Positions 51,815 through 61,069 are shown, counted from the first letter of the stretch. The stretch: 64,000 nucleotides of DNA from Deltaproteobacteria bacterium (GCA_019307815.1 JAFDIV010000012.1:90218-154217); one strand, 5' to 3'. Numbers and translations are program-made. The notes: a model not told the origin generated them from the letters alone.

Positions 51815-53137
51815 TCATATATCTTTCAGCCTTATGTTGGCTGGTGAGGACTCAATCATGCGGCCGACCTTTTCCAGGGACTTGGTCATCTTGTCCAATG
51901 CAGGAGATGATGCCATAGGAATTTTGTCACTACCACTTTGTTCCATGGCGTCCAAGACTGACTTCAAGGTAATTTTCTCCAGATCCAGCCCAGGTTGATA
52001 GTATATGCTCTTCTTATCTTCCATGCTTACCTGGGATATAAGCCTGGAATTCACCAACTCCGATAGAATTTCTCTCACACATCTAAGGGGGATTCCCAAT
52101 GCCTCCGAGATCTGGCCTTCGTCTTTTGCACCACCTTTATTTGAAAAATTCCTCACAAGATAGTGAACAATGGCCAAGGCCAAGAGTTTCTTTCGATAGT
52201 AACTTACTCTGGACCAATCCCTTTCAAATTCAAAGATCTGGACATTCTGATGGGCAAAGGAAATCTCAGCACCATAAAGCACAATCAGCCAACTCCAGTG
52301 CACCCATATCAAAAACAAGGGCAGGGCCGCGAAGCTTCCAAATATAGCGTTGTACCTAGCTACCCCTATCTGAAAGGTAATATAGGCCCATTGAAAGATC
52401 CCATAAATGCTTCCCGCTACCACCCCAGCAAATATGGCACAACGGATATTGACTTTCGTATTTGGCATGAAGGCGTACATAAAGGTAAAGAGGATCCAAA
52501 GGGCTATGTAAGGGACCAATTTAAACAGGTGCAAAAATGCTGGGCTGGCTGCCTCCAGCACAGGGACCCTCTCGACAAACCGTTGGAATTGGGACCCTAT
52601 GACCACTGTTGCCGTACTGGAAAAGGTAAAAAGAAATGGTCCCACAAGAGTCAAGGCTAAATAGTCGGTTAGCTTGCGGCTGATTGTGCGGCCGCGCCTT
52701 ATTCCCCAGATATGATTAAAGGCATCCTCAATATTCGAAAATAGGTTGAGCATGACCCAGAAGAGGAAAAGGAGCCCTGCCCCTACCATCAGGCCTCCCT
52801 GGGTGTTTTCGAGAAGCCCCCGGGCAAATCCGATGATACGGGAGGCTACCTCCTGTTGTGCCTGCATGTTTTGGAGGAGCTGGTGCTCAAGAATCCTCTC
52901 AAACCCAAAACCCTTTGCAATAGCAAGGACCAGGGCCAGTACAGGGACAATGGATAACAGAGAATAGTATGTAAGGGCTGAGGCCCTCAGTTGACATTTG
53001 TCTTCAAATACACCCCTGAAGGAAAGCACCATGATCCTGGTGTAACGAAGAACCAGGGCCTTCAATCTTGGAAGCTCACCTTCCTGTATTCGCCAGATAT
53101 CTGTCCTTAGAAATTCCAGGATCCCTTTTCCGCGCAT
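51815..53137 (-). CDS. YihY/BrkB-family membrane protein with C-terminal winged-helix domain
   Basis: 440 aa. N-terminal six-helix YihY/UPF0761 domain (LRASALTYYSLLSIVPVLAL, IEDAFNHIWGIRRGRTISRK, FQWAYITFQIGVARYNAIFG, WVHWSWLIVLYGAEISFAHQ). Residues about 330-400 form a winged-helix-like region (GQISEALGIPLRCVREILSE, LVNSRLISQV), as in the longer delta-proteobacterial versions. YihY proteins were once annotated as RNase BN in error; the real function is unsettled. Confidence 0.85.
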   Translation of the reverse strand: MRGKGILEFLRTDIWRIQEGELPRLKALVLRYTRIMVLSFRGVFEDKCQLRASALTYYSLLSIVPVLALVLAIAKGFGFERILEHQLLQNMQAQQEVASRIIGFARGLLENTQGGLMVGAGLLFLFWVMLNLFSNIEDAFNHIWGIRRGRTISRKLTDYLALTLVGPFLFTFSSTATVVIGSQFQRFVERVPVLEAASPAFLHLFKLVPYIALWILFTFMYAFMPNTKVNIRCAIFAGVVAGSIYGIFQWAYITFQIGVARYNAIFGSFAALPLFLIWVHWSWLIVLYGAEISFAHQNVQIFEFERDWSRVSYYRKKLLALAIVHYLVRNFSNKGGAKDEGQISEALGIPLRCVREILSELVNSRLISQVSMEDKKSIYYQPGLDLEKITLKSVLDAMEQSGSDKIPMASSPALDKMTKSLEKVGRMIESSPANIRLKDI

Positions 53138-53318
53138 GCGGCCACGTCCCTGCGAGCAAGTGCTCTTTTATAATAGGCGATCCCTTTTCCCCGCCTTCCT
53201 TGCCCTCTTCAAAAAACATGGACACCTTTCTCAAATTGTAAGTAAGCACTTTGATATTTATGCACCAACGTATAATGGGAATCAGACCCAAGGTCAAGGA
53301 AAAGTGACCAATATGAAA

Positions 53319-53352
53319 GCGCCAGACAGAAAACAACATCTCTGCCTGGCGC
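53319..53352. terminator. Hairpin in the gap between YihY and the oxoacid oxidoreductase operon
   Basis: Arms GCGCCAGACAGA (53319-53330) and TCTGCCTGGCGC (53341-53352) pair over 12 bp with one non-Watson-Crick position and a 10-nt loop. On the minus strand it is about 105 nt past the last gene of the 53.4-57.9 kb operon and is followed by CTTTCAT, so it may terminate that transcript. The rest of the 320-nt gap shows only repeat copy 2. Confidence 0.5.
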
Positions 53353-53438
53353 ATAATACTAAATATCTGGCTCCTTTAGCGTCTAAAAAATCCAGTTGTT
53401 AAACCTGCAAAGCCATTTTTTGATGATATCAAACCCGG

Positions 53439-53459
53439 GCCCATGATGCCTCAGTATCT
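53439..53459. repeat. Dispersed 21-nt intergenic motif, copy 2
   Basis: Matches 363-383 at 20 of 21 positions (a single A to G difference). It overlaps the last two bases of the stop codon of the gene ending at 53458. Confidence 0.4.
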
Positions 53460-54369
53460 AACCCAAGCCCTTGGTTCTTTCTGTACGATTCAAGAGATCC
53501 TCCCATTGTTTGTCCACAAGTTTCTGAACCTTTTCGATCATTTCCTCGCTCATCTGACGAAACCGGCCCTGCGCCTTAAGATACTTTGAAACAGGCATTC
53601 TCTCCTTTGGTACAATGTTCACCTTCACCACCCCTTCCTCCACCTCGTAAATGGGGAATATCCCACACTGGGAGGCCATGCGGGCGACTTGTATAGATTT
53701 CGCCGAATCAATGCGCCAGCCAGGGGGGCAAGGAGACAGAAGATGAATGAATTTTGTGCCTTTAATCCCCTTGGCCTTCTCAAACTTGTGTACCAAATCG
53801 TCCGGATATGCCACAGAAGCCGTGGCCACATACGGCACCCCATGGGCCAACATAATGTGTTCCATATCCTTCTTTGGCTCTTCTTTTAAGGAACCTTCAG
53901 GGGTTGTTGTGGTCCATGCACCAATGGGCGTAGCACTGGAGCGCTGAATCCCTGTGTTCATGTATGCCTCGTTGTCATAGCATACATACAAAATATCCTC
54001 ATTTCTCTCTGCTGCCCCGGACAATGATTGAAGCCCAATATCAAAGGTACCCCCATCCCCTGCCCAGGCCATGACAGTTATGTCTGTATCCCCCTTTAAC
54101 CCCAGTGCTGCCTTTATGCCGGAGGCAACCACAGCGGCCGTCTCAAATGGAACATGCACTACCGGCACCTGGAGCGCTGAATAGGGATATACCCCTATGA
54201 TAATGCTCCAACAGCATGCGGGAATCACAACAACCGTTCTTTTGCCCAAACCCTTCAGGGCCAATTTCATGGCCAACGAGGCCCCACACCCTTGGCAGGA
54301 TAACATGCCTGGTTGCACCAACTCTTCTCTTGTCCATATTTCTTTGGATACATTAAACCGTCTTTGCAT
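53458..54369 (-). CDS. 2-oxoacid:ferredoxin oxidoreductase beta subunit (PorB-like)
   Basis: 303 aa. Thiamine-diphosphate-binding subunit: SCQGCGASLAMKLALKGLG with a Cys pair, AWAGDGGTFDIGLQSLSGAA (TPP motif GDG...), VCYDNEAYMNTGIQRS and HLLSPCPPGWRI. With the alpha, gamma and delta-like proteins encoded upstream it oxidises a 2-oxoacid to acyl-CoA and reduced ferredoxin. The extra Cys in the body suggests an Fe-S ligand set as in PorB. Confidence 0.88.
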   Translation of the reverse strand: MQRRFNVSKEIWTREELVQPGMLSCQGCGASLAMKLALKGLGKRTVVVIPACCWSIIIGVYPYSALQVPVVHVPFETAAVVASGIKAALGLKGDTDITVMAWAGDGGTFDIGLQSLSGAAERNEDILYVCYDNEAYMNTGIQRSSATPIGAWTTTTPEGSLKEEPKKDMEHIMLAHGVPYVATASVAYPDDLVHKFEKAKGIKGTKFIHLLSPCPPGWRIDSAKSIQVARMASQCGIFPIYEVEEGVVKVNIVPKERMPVSKYLKAQGRFRQMSEEMIEKVQKLVDKQWEDLLNRTERTKGLG

Positions 54370-54378
54370 GTTCTGCTC

Positions 54379-55533
54379 CTACTCCTTAAGCCCCCAAAAA
54401 ATAGGAATATCTGTCTGTGCTTGCCCGGAAAGCACATGATCAGCAATGCCCCGAATATCCCTTGGGGTAACGTCGCGGCCACCCAAACCTGCTATGGCTG
54501 AGTATATGACAGGCCTTTTATCCAGGGCATAGAGAGCGGAACGAATCTCACTTGCAAATACCCCTCCCAGGCCGCCTACAAGGTTCCTGTCTATTACCAC
54601 TACCTTTGGCACATTACCCAAGGTCTGTCGCCATACACTGAGGGGTACGGGCCGAAAAAGCCTCACCTTCATAAGGCCTAAGGGAATTCCGGCTTGTCGT
54701 GCCTTGTCCACAGCAATACGTGCAACAGATGTAAGGGTTCCGGCAGTCACCAGCACAAGTTCTGCCCCCTCGATTCTGTATGTTTCAACAAAGCCGTACG
54801 TCCTGCCGAATATACCTTGAAAATCCTCACATATCTCCTTATAGACCTCCATCGCTTTCATGAAATCCCTATATATAAGGTATCTTTCTTCGTAGTAGAG
54901 GTCCGGACCGATCATGCCCCCCAGCATCTTGGGATTATCCACATCAATCTTGTAAGGCGGCTCATAGGGTGGGAGGAATGCATCCACCTCCCCTTGCTCG
55001 GGAATATCCACCACCTCTGAGGTGTGGCTCAGGAAAAAGGCGTCATATGCCACCATCACCGGCAGCATCAACCTCTCAGCAAATTTGTATGCCATTATGA
55101 TGCTGTCCAAGACCTCCTGATTGGACTCGCAATAGATCTGTATCCACCCCGTGTCCCTCTGGGAGACAGAATCAGTCTGCTCTGCCCAGATATTCCATCC
55201 TGGTCCAACCGCCCTGTTAACATTGGCCAGTACAATAGGAAGCCTTGCCCCGCACACCCAGTGGAGTACCTCGTGCATAAGCAAAAGCCCCTGGCTGCTG
55301 GTGGCGGTAAAGGAACGTGCGCCTGCAGAGGCCGAGCCAATAAGAGCGGCAAGGGCGGAATGCTCGCTTTCCACCTTAATGAACTTGGCATCAAGGGCTC
55401 CGCTTGCACACATCTCAGAAAGCTCTTCCACAATAGTGGTCTGGGGCGTGATGGGATAGGCAGAGATCACCTCTACCCTGCTCAGTCGGACTCCATGTGA
55501 TACGGCATGATTGCCTTTTATAACCTGTCTCAA
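54379..55533 (-). CDS. 2-oxoacid:ferredoxin oxidoreductase alpha subunit (PorA-like)
   Basis: 384 aa. PorA signatures: ISAYPITPQTTIVEELSEM, FIKVESEHSALAALIGSASA, ARSFTATSSQGLLLMHEVLH and SQRDTGWIQIYCESNQEVLD (pyruvate-type specificity region), and VVVIDRNLVGGLGGVFASEI in domain II. It starts right after the delta-like flavoprotein gene (no gap) and 9 nt upstream of the beta gene. The sequence favours pyruvate or a branched-chain/aromatic 2-oxoacid; I cannot separate these. Confidence 0.88.
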   Translation of the reverse strand: MRQVIKGNHAVSHGVRLSRVEVISAYPITPQTTIVEELSEMCASGALDAKFIKVESEHSALAALIGSASAGARSFTATSSQGLLLMHEVLHWVCGARLPIVLANVNRAVGPGWNIWAEQTDSVSQRDTGWIQIYCESNQEVLDSIIMAYKFAERLMLPVMVAYDAFFLSHTSEVVDIPEQGEVDAFLPPYEPPYKIDVDNPKMLGGMIGPDLYYEERYLIYRDFMKAMEVYKEICEDFQGIFGRTYGFVETYRIEGAELVLVTAGTLTSVARIAVDKARQAGIPLGLMKVRLFRPVPLSVWRQTLGNVPKVVVIDRNLVGGLGGVFASEIRSALYALDKRPVIYSAIAGLGGRDVTPRDIRGIADHVLSGQAQTDIPIFWGLKE

Positions 55534-57366
55534 TTAAGCCTCCTCAATATCCACGTCTTCATCTACCATACTTATTGCATGCCTCGGGCATTCCGTAAAA
55601 CAAATGCCACAGCCCTTGCAGTAATCGTAATCAAATCTATAACCAAATGAATCTTCGCCATTGGGTAGGATTGAAATATCAGGGCAAAAAATTAAACAAT
55701 TGTCACACTCTGTACACCGGCCACAATGGATACACCGTTCACACTCTTGCCCTGCCTCTTCCTGAGTCAAGGTGGAAACATAAGGTTCAAAATCCATCTT
55801 TCGTTGAGCCGGAGGCCTTATGTGGAGTTGCACTGGAGACGCTTCCTCAAAATAGTCGTATACAATCCTATCCCTATTCACCACCTGGTGGAGGTCTTGA
55901 CGCACCGGATTGAGCGGAGGAAGATCCATGTACTTGGAAAAACTGAGGGCCACCCCATCCCCAATGCTGATCTTACTCTCCACCTCACGGAAATTGATTC
56001 CCCTCCGGTCACAATCCATTGCAATGGCTGCCCGTTTTCCGCTGGCCAGGGCATGTGCCACCGTATGGGGGATGTCGATCAGGTCTCCTCCGGCATAGAC
56101 CTTGGCCTTCCCTGGCAAGGGCTGGGTAACAAACAGCTTGTGGTCGGTTTGTAAAGGCCCGTGTTTCACTTTGGTAAAGGTCTGCAAGGGCTCAAACCAA
56201 GGTATCTCGCCGAGGGCAGTTATGAGGGTGTCTGTATTCATCTGAAAGTGGGAATCAGGTTTTTTGACTGGAGCCCGCCTTCCACTCTCATCAGGAGGGC
56301 CCAGCTCCATTTCACAGCAGATCAATCGCTGAATCCTGCCACCTTCATCCAGTTCGATCTTGTCCGGGGCAGCAAGGAAATGGAAATTCACTCCTTCTTC
56401 CCTCGCCTCTTCCACTTCCTCAGGGTGAGCAGGCATCTCTGTCTCGGTTCGCCTGTACAGCACTGTCACCTCTTGAGCGCCAAGCCTGATAGCTGTCCTG
56501 GCTGCATCAATGGCCGTGTTTCCACCTCCCACCACGGTCACGTGATTGCCTAACGTTGGTGTTTGTCCGAGGGCCACCCTTTTTAGCAGCTCAAGTCCTG
56601 TCATGACATAGGGGCTAGCGTCTTCCCCTTCGATCCCAAGCCTTCTGCTCTTATGTGCCCCAGCACCCACAAAGATGTAGTCAAATTCCCGGCAGCACTG
56701 CTCCAAGGAAATATCCTGGCCCACCCTGGTCCCCGGCCTGAGGGTGATACCCATATTTTTCAAAAGTTCAAACTCTGCTTCCACAATACTTCTGGGGAGC
56801 CTATAGGCTGGGATCCCCACACGCAAGATGCCCCCCATAACATCCAATGCCTCAAAAATGGTAACCCGGAAGCCCAGCAATCTTGCAAAATAGGCCACGG
56901 ACATTCCGGCCGGCCCTGATCCGATAACGCCGAGACTCTTGCCGTGATAGTCTGGGACCTGGGGATAAATACCCTTGCTAATGCCCATATCGCCCACAAA
57001 CCGCTCAAGCTCTCGAATTCTGATGCTCTCATCCAGCCCAGAACGATTGCACGCCTCTTCACAGAATCGAAAACAAACCCGGCCCAAAATAGCTGGGAAG
57101 GGTTCCTCCCTTTTGATATACAGATAAGCGTCCCTGATTTCCTTTCTTTGTATGAGTTTGATCCAGGCCTCGATATCATTGCCGCACGGACAGGTATTCT
57201 GACAAGCCGGCACCTTATCCAGGTAAATGGGCTTTATGAACCGCCAGCTTCCGGTCAAATTATGGAGCATGGTGCCCATGGAAATATTCATGGGTGGAAG
57301 ATCACGCCAGCTTCCTATTTCCACCTTTTTCGCCATGTCACTTCTTTTGTTCACTTGCATCATCAA
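55534..57366 (-). CDS. NfnB/GltD-like flavoprotein fused to PorD-type ferredoxin
   Basis: 610 aa. Residues about 45-130 are the GltD-type Fe-S domain (CQNTCPCGNDIEAWIKLIQ, CFRFCEEACNRSG). Residues about 150-480 hold FAD- and NAD(P)-binding Rossmann folds (LGVIGSGPAGMSVAYFARLL; VTVVGGGNTAIDAARTAIRL; KVYAGGDLIDIPHTVAHAL). The last about 80 residues are a 2x[4Fe-4S] ferredoxin (CERCIHCGRCTECDNC; CKGCGICFTECP) that stands in for PorD. It could couple 2-oxoacid oxidation to NAD(P)+ as well as ferredoxin. It starts with ATG 57366 after GGGG and ends exactly where porA begins. Confidence 0.87.
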   Translation of the reverse strand: MMMQVNKRSDMAKKVEIGSWRDLPPMNISMGTMLHNLTGSWRFIKPIYLDKVPACQNTCPCGNDIEAWIKLIQRKEIRDAYLYIKREEPFPAILGRVCFRFCEEACNRSGLDESIRIRELERFVGDMGISKGIYPQVPDYHGKSLGVIGSGPAGMSVAYFARLLGFRVTIFEALDVMGGILRVGIPAYRLPRSIVEAEFELLKNMGITLRPGTRVGQDISLEQCCREFDYIFVGAGAHKSRRLGIEGEDASPYVMTGLELLKRVALGQTPTLGNHVTVVGGGNTAIDAARTAIRLGAQEVTVLYRRTETEMPAHPEEVEEAREEGVNFHFLAAPDKIELDEGGRIQRLICCEMELGPPDESGRRAPVKKPDSHFQMNTDTLITALGEIPWFEPLQTFTKVKHGPLQTDHKLFVTQPLPGKAKVYAGGDLIDIPHTVAHALASGKRAAIAMDCDRRGINFREVESKISIGDGVALSFSKYMDLPPLNPVRQDLHQVVNRDRIVYDYFEEASPVQLHIRPPAQRKMDFEPYVSTLTQEEAGQECERCIHCGRCTECDNCLIFCPDISILPNGEDSFGYRFDYDYCKGCGICFTECPRHAISMVDEDVDIEEA

Positions 57367-57388
57367 TTTCCCCTATTTTCTCCATACC

Positions 57389-57946
57389 CTAGATTTCCAC
57401 CGTAAGGTCATAGGCGGCTCTCGCGGCCAGGCGGTTTTCTTCCCTTTTTACAGGTACATATTCCAAAATTGCATTTTCTACTGCCCCTATACTCACAAGG
57501 CCTGTCGCCTTTGAAAACGCCCCCAGGATAGCTGTGTTCACAATAGGATTAGTGATGGAGCCCAGCCTATGTTCCACGGCAATACCTCCGGCATCCACCA
57601 AGAAAATCCTATACTTCGGGCTTATCTTTTCCCTGTAATAGGCAGTCGCTCGCCTTCCATTTATAATCACCGTGCCGTTTTCCTTGAGTCCCTGGGTCAC
57701 GTCGATTGTATCCAAGAGTGAAGAGTCTAGCACCACCACATGATCCGGCTCGTAAATTTGATTACGAAGGTTAATGGGTTCATCATCCACACGGCAAAAG
57801 GCCATTACTGGGGCCCCACGCCTTTCCACCCCAAAGGCCGGAAAGGCCTGCACGTATTTGCCCTCAATAAAAAAGGCATGGGCCAGCGTCTCTGATCCAA
57901 CAACAGCCCCTTGTCCTCCACGACCATGGAATCGTATTTCTTGCAT
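57389..57946 (-). CDS. 2-oxoacid:ferredoxin oxidoreductase gamma subunit (PorG-like)
   Basis: 185 aa: [40 protein letters not shown] and VVVLDSSLL, all typical of the gamma subunit that completes the oxidoreductase. First structural gene of the por operon, 42 nt downstream of the XRE-cupin regulator gene. Confidence 0.9.
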   Translation of the reverse strand: MQEIRFHGRGGQGAVVGSETLAHAFFIEGKYVQAFPAFGVERRGAPVMAFCRVDDEPINLRNQIYEPDHVVVLDSSLLDTIDVTQGLKENGTVIINGRRATAYYREKISPKYRIFLVDAGGIAVEHRLGSITNPIVNTAILGAFSKATGLVSIGAVENAILEYVPVKREENRLAARAAYDLTVEI

Positions 57947-57988
57947 ATCCTATTTCCTTTGTAACTCATTGATACCCGAACATGTTCA

Positions 57989-58579
57989 TCACTCGGGTGA
58001 ATAGATTACCGCCAATACCTTAACTGCCTTACCCCCTAGTCCCCTGAGGGCATGGGGAATCTCGGAATCAAAATAAAGGCTGTCACCAGGCTGGAGTTGG
58101 ATAATCTTATCCGATCCCCTGAATTCCAGTTCTCCTTCCAAAACAAAAAGAAACTCCTCACCCTTATGATGGTAGAAAATGGAGGCATTCTCGTCTCTGG
58201 GCTCAATTTCCACTATGAAGGGCTCCATCCGCTTTTCCGAGAGGTGGTAAGCCAAGGATTCATATCTATAGCCTATTCTTCTGGCTTCCATCTGCAAGTG
58301 GCTCATGATCTCTTTTCGCTCCTCTGCCCGTACCACCGAAATCCGGTCTTCTAAGGGTGTGGCCTCTTGAAAAAAATCAGCGATATGTTTACCTAATGCC
58401 CGAGATATCTTGAGCAGGGTAGCAATTGGGGGGACGGTCACTTCATTTTCAATCTGTGATAGGGAAGGCTTCGAAAGACCGGTCAGCTCGGAGAGTTGCT
58501 GGAGCGTGAGCCCACGCCTCAAACGGATTTCACGTATCTTCTTTCCCAAATTTAGGGACTTGGCTTCATCATTACTCAT
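57989..58579 (-). CDS. XRE-type transcriptional regulator with C-terminal cupin
   Basis: 196 aa. HTH_3 at residues about 11-65 (KIREIRLRRGLTLQQLSELT, GLSKPSLSQIENEVTVPPIA), then a cupin_2 domain (YHHKGEEFLFVLEGELEFRG, LQPGDSLYFDSEIPHALRG). This pairing often senses a small catabolite (amino acid, oxoacid) and controls the next genes. It is encoded just upstream of the oxidoreductase genes and divergent from an MFS gene, with a palindrome between (58669-58683). Presumably it controls both. Confidence 0.9.
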   Translation of the reverse strand: MSNDEAKSLNLGKKIREIRLRRGLTLQQLSELTGLSKPSLSQIENEVTVPPIATLLKISRALGKHIADFFQEATPLEDRISVVRAEERKEIMSHLQMEARRIGYRYESLAYHLSEKRMEPFIVEIEPRDENASIFYHHKGEEFLFVLEGELEFRGSDKIIQLQPGDSLYFDSEIPHALRGLGGKAVKVLAVIYSPE

Positions 58580-58668
58580 TCAAATGGCCCCACCTCTGAA
58601 AAAGGAGCAAGAATTAGAATGAGAAAATCTCCAGAACCTTTGTCGAACAGAAGTTAACTAATACCTTA

Positions 58669-58683
58669 ACCAAACTGTTTGGT
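58669..58683. promoter_or_regulatory. Perfect palindrome ACCAAAC-T-GTTTGGT, likely operator
   Basis: Seven-bp perfect arms around a single T, about 90 nt upstream of the XRE-cupin gene and 150 nt upstream of the MFS gene. The outer flanks AATACC and GGTATT also mirror each other in part. Placement between the regulator and its likely targets suggests that the regulator binds here. The remainder of the 254-nt gap is AT-rich with no other gene. Confidence 0.55.
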
Positions 58684-58833
58684 ATTGTCAAATATTTTTC
58701 ATTAATGACAAACATTCCTTTTTGTAAGTATGTGCTTTTTTGTTTGCACGGTTTTTTACAAGTCTGGTACAGTGGCTGGGCCTTTGGCAGTGAATGCGGG
58801 GACAGAATTGGCAGCGTTTTATGAAGGTTAGTT

Positions 58834-60069
58834 ATGGACAATACCCTTTTGCTACAAATTGACAAGACCAAAATAAAACTAAACAGCAGGGAACGTCGAA
58901 TTCTCCTGGTCACCTGTTTTGGCCACTTTATGAGCCATTTTAACATGTTGGTGTTCCCGGCACTGCTTCTCCCCATTACCTCTTATTTGCATTTATCCAT
59001 CGCGCACACCCTAGGCTTGTCCTTCTGGATGTATCTTCTTTTCGGCGTCACAGCCCTTCCGTGGGGAGTTGCGGCTGACAAGGCAGGGGCCAAACCTCTC
59101 ATGCTCATCTTTTATGCCGGTGCTGGCTTGAGCGGACTAAGCGCTGCCATGTGGCTCGATTCTCCCTCATTGTTCGCCCTTGCCCTTGCGTGCTTGGGCC
59201 TCTTTTCAGGGATATACCACCCTACCGGCCTCGGCCTCATATCAAAGGAAGTAGAACGGGTCAGTCTTGCCATGGGCTATAATGGAATGTTTGGGAATCT
59301 GGGCCTGGCCGTGGCACCCTTGCTTGCAGGGCTATTCAACTGGCTTTGGGGCATAAAGGCCGCCTATGTGGCTGTCGGACTTATGAATTTTATAGGTCTC
59401 GGACTGACTCTTTCCATTTCAACAAGTTCAAGGCATGAATTAGTGCGGGCGCAGGCCCAAGATCACAACAGATCCCTAAAGCCTTTTCTCATCCTGCTGG
59501 CAGCAATGATGTTAGGGGGAATCGCCTATAGGGGAGCAACAGTTATGCTTCCCGCATACTTTGAGCTAAAGACGCCCGCAATCTTTAGGCTGCTCTCTGA
59601 AACACTAAGTAAAAGCCTCTCCACCAATCTTGTAGCTACTTCCATAACCTCTTTTATCTATTTGATAGGGATCATCGGCCAATACACTGGAGGAAGGATT
59701 GCAGAGCGCTACCAGCCGAAATATTGCTATCTTATCTTCCATTCAGCAGTCATCCCTACAGCATTTCTCATTTCCCTTGTGTCTAATATACCTCTGGTGG
59801 GGCTCACAATGATATATTTCTTTTTCTTGCTTGGTATGCAACCCATTGAAAATACCCTTGTCGCAAGCTTTACCCCAAAGAGGTTCCACCACTCGGCCTT
59901 TGGCATGAAATTTATTCTCACTTTTGGCGTAGGTTCTCTTTCTGTTAAGATGTTGGAGTATATCCAGGGACATTGGGGCATTGAGTCCACATTCCGGTGT
60001 CTGGGACTTGTGTCCGTAGCCCTAGTGATTATTATCGTGGTGCTGTTGAGGGTGATAAGGAAGAGATAA
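58834..60069 (+). CDS. Major facilitator superfamily transporter
   Basis: 411 aa with about twelve hydrophobic segments. N-terminal half has FGHFMSHFNMLVFPALLLPI and ALPWGVAADKAGAKPLMLIF (loop 2-3 motif D-x-G), and LGLFSGIYHPTGLGLISKEV. The second half begins FLILLAAMMLGGIAYRGATV. The FxGHFxxHF start and YHPxGLGLIS block resemble fosmidomycin-resistance-like MFS proteins of anaerobes. Substrate unknown; the link to the por operon through the shared regulator suggests an organic acid. Confidence 0.82.
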   Translation: MDNTLLLQIDKTKIKLNSRERRILLVTCFGHFMSHFNMLVFPALLLPITSYLHLSIAHTLGLSFWMYLLFGVTALPWGVAADKAGAKPLMLIFYAGAGLSGLSAAMWLDSPSLFALALACLGLFSGIYHPTGLGLISKEVERVSLAMGYNGMFGNLGLAVAPLLAGLFNWLWGIKAAYVAVGLMNFIGLGLTLSISTSSRHELVRAQAQDHNRSLKPFLILLAAMMLGGIAYRGATVMLPAYFELKTPAIFRLLSETLSKSLSTNLVATSITSFIYLIGIIGQYTGGRIAERYQPKYCYLIFHSAVIPTAFLISLVSNIPLVGLTMIYFFFLLGMQPIENTLVASFTPKRFHHSAFGMKFILTFGVGSLSVKMLEYIQGHWGIESTFRCLGLVSVALVIIIVVLLRVIRKR

Positions 60070-60111
60070 TTAGCTAAAAGGAACAAAGGGATTTAAGGGT
60101 TAGTCAAAGCA

Positions 60112-60170
60112 AACAAAAAACGCCAGCCATCCTTTGCGTGTAGCCGTTTCCTTCCCATTGGATGGTGGCG
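60112..60170 (-). terminator. Rho-independent terminator of the HSP20 operon
   Basis: On the minus strand GGATGGCTGGCG (60121-60132) pairs with CGCCACCATCC (60160-60170), with one bulged G and a 27-nt loop. A U-rich run (TTTTTTGTTT, 60120 to 60111) follows. It lies about 30 nt past the stop at 60202 and also faces the end of the MFS gene. Confidence 0.55.
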
Positions 60171-60201
60171 CCATAACCGTAGCAATATTGCACTGACTCA
60201 C

Positions 60202-60600
60202 TCAGCCTGCCTTGACCTCTATACGTCTTGGTTTTGCAGCCTCTGCTTTGGGCAGTATTACCTTGAGCACGCCATTCCTCATGCTCGCCTCTATCCTTTC
60301 CTGATCAATGACGCTTGATAAGGTAAAGCTCCGATAGTAATCCCCTGATCGGTACTCCGTATAAATGGGAGTCCTATCAGAAGGATCTTCTTGGACACGT
60401 CCCCTTATGGTGAGTTCATTGTCTTCTAGGTGTATTTCTACGCCCTGGTTGCTTACTCCGGGCATATCCGCAAGAAGTACCAAGGCATCGTTGTTCTCAT
60501 AGATATCCACAGCTGGAACAAAAACAGGCCTTGTTTGGGTAGTCTCGGATTTGGTCTGTAGTTCCTTTTTATCCTTTGCCTGTAGCTTCTTGCTATCCAT
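60202..60600 (-). CDS. HSP20 small heat-shock protein, second copy
   Basis: 132 aa from the ATG at 60600, which has AAGGAGG at the right distance (earlier ATG/GTG codons lie on the SD itself). Alpha-crystallin domain: PAVDIYENNDALVLLADMPG, VEIHLEDNELTIRGRVQED, GDYYRSFTLSSVIDQERIEA and NGVLKVILPKAEAAKPRRIE. N-terminal region is short and Lys-rich. It forms a tandem with the other HSP20. Confidence 0.92.
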   Translation of the reverse strand: MDSKKLQAKDKKELQTKSETTQTRPVFVPAVDIYENNDALVLLADMPGVSNQGVEIHLEDNELTIRGRVQEDPSDRTPIYTEYRSGDYYRSFTLSSVIDQERIEASMRNGVLKVILPKAEAAKPRRIEVKAG

Positions 60601-60613
60601 GCACATCACCTCC

Positions 60614-61069
60614 TTACCCCAGCTTAATCTCTATCTTCTTCGGCTTGGCCTCCTCTGCTTTGGGTAGCTTAAGGGTCAACACGCCATCCTTTGCCTCTGC
60701 ACTCGCCTTTTCAGCCACTACTCTGGTGGGCAATGTGATTGTCCTGCTAAAGGACCCTCCTTCTCTTTCTCTCCGGTGATAGCTGACCTCTTCTCCTTCT
60801 TCTTCCAGCTTGCGTTCCCCTTTAATCACCACGCTTTCCTCTTCCACAGTCAAATCAATATCCTGGGGATCAATCCCCGGCAGTTCGGCTGTGATATAGA
60901 GGTTGTCATCGTCCTCTGCCACATTAACAGCAGGAAAAACGCCAGTTTCGGTCAAGAGTGAACGCCTCCCAAAAAACCGATCAAATAGCATATTCATCTC
61001 TTCCTGCAGCCTGTTTAGTTCACTCAAAGCAGTCCTTTCAAACGGATCTCTCCATCTCAAAAGGGCCAT
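60614..61069 (-). CDS. HSP20 small heat-shock protein, first copy
   Basis: 151 aa; SD AAAAGGAGG. LLRWRDPFERTALSELNRLQ, FPAVNVAEDDDNLYITAELP, GIDPQDIDLTVEEESVVIKG, GSFSRTITLPTRVVAEKASA and DGVLTLKLPKAEEAKPKKIE. The N-terminal half carries the usual W-x-P-F pattern. It shares the C-terminal block with the next gene but differs in the N-terminus, which suggests hetero-oligomers. Confidence 0.93.
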   Translation of the reverse strand: MALLRWRDPFERTALSELNRLQEEMNMLFDRFFGRRSLLTETGVFPAVNVAEDDDNLYITAELPGIDPQDIDLTVEEESVVIKGERKLEEEGEEVSYHRREREGGSFSRTITLPTRVVAEKASAEAKDGVLTLKLPKAEEAKPKKIEIKLG

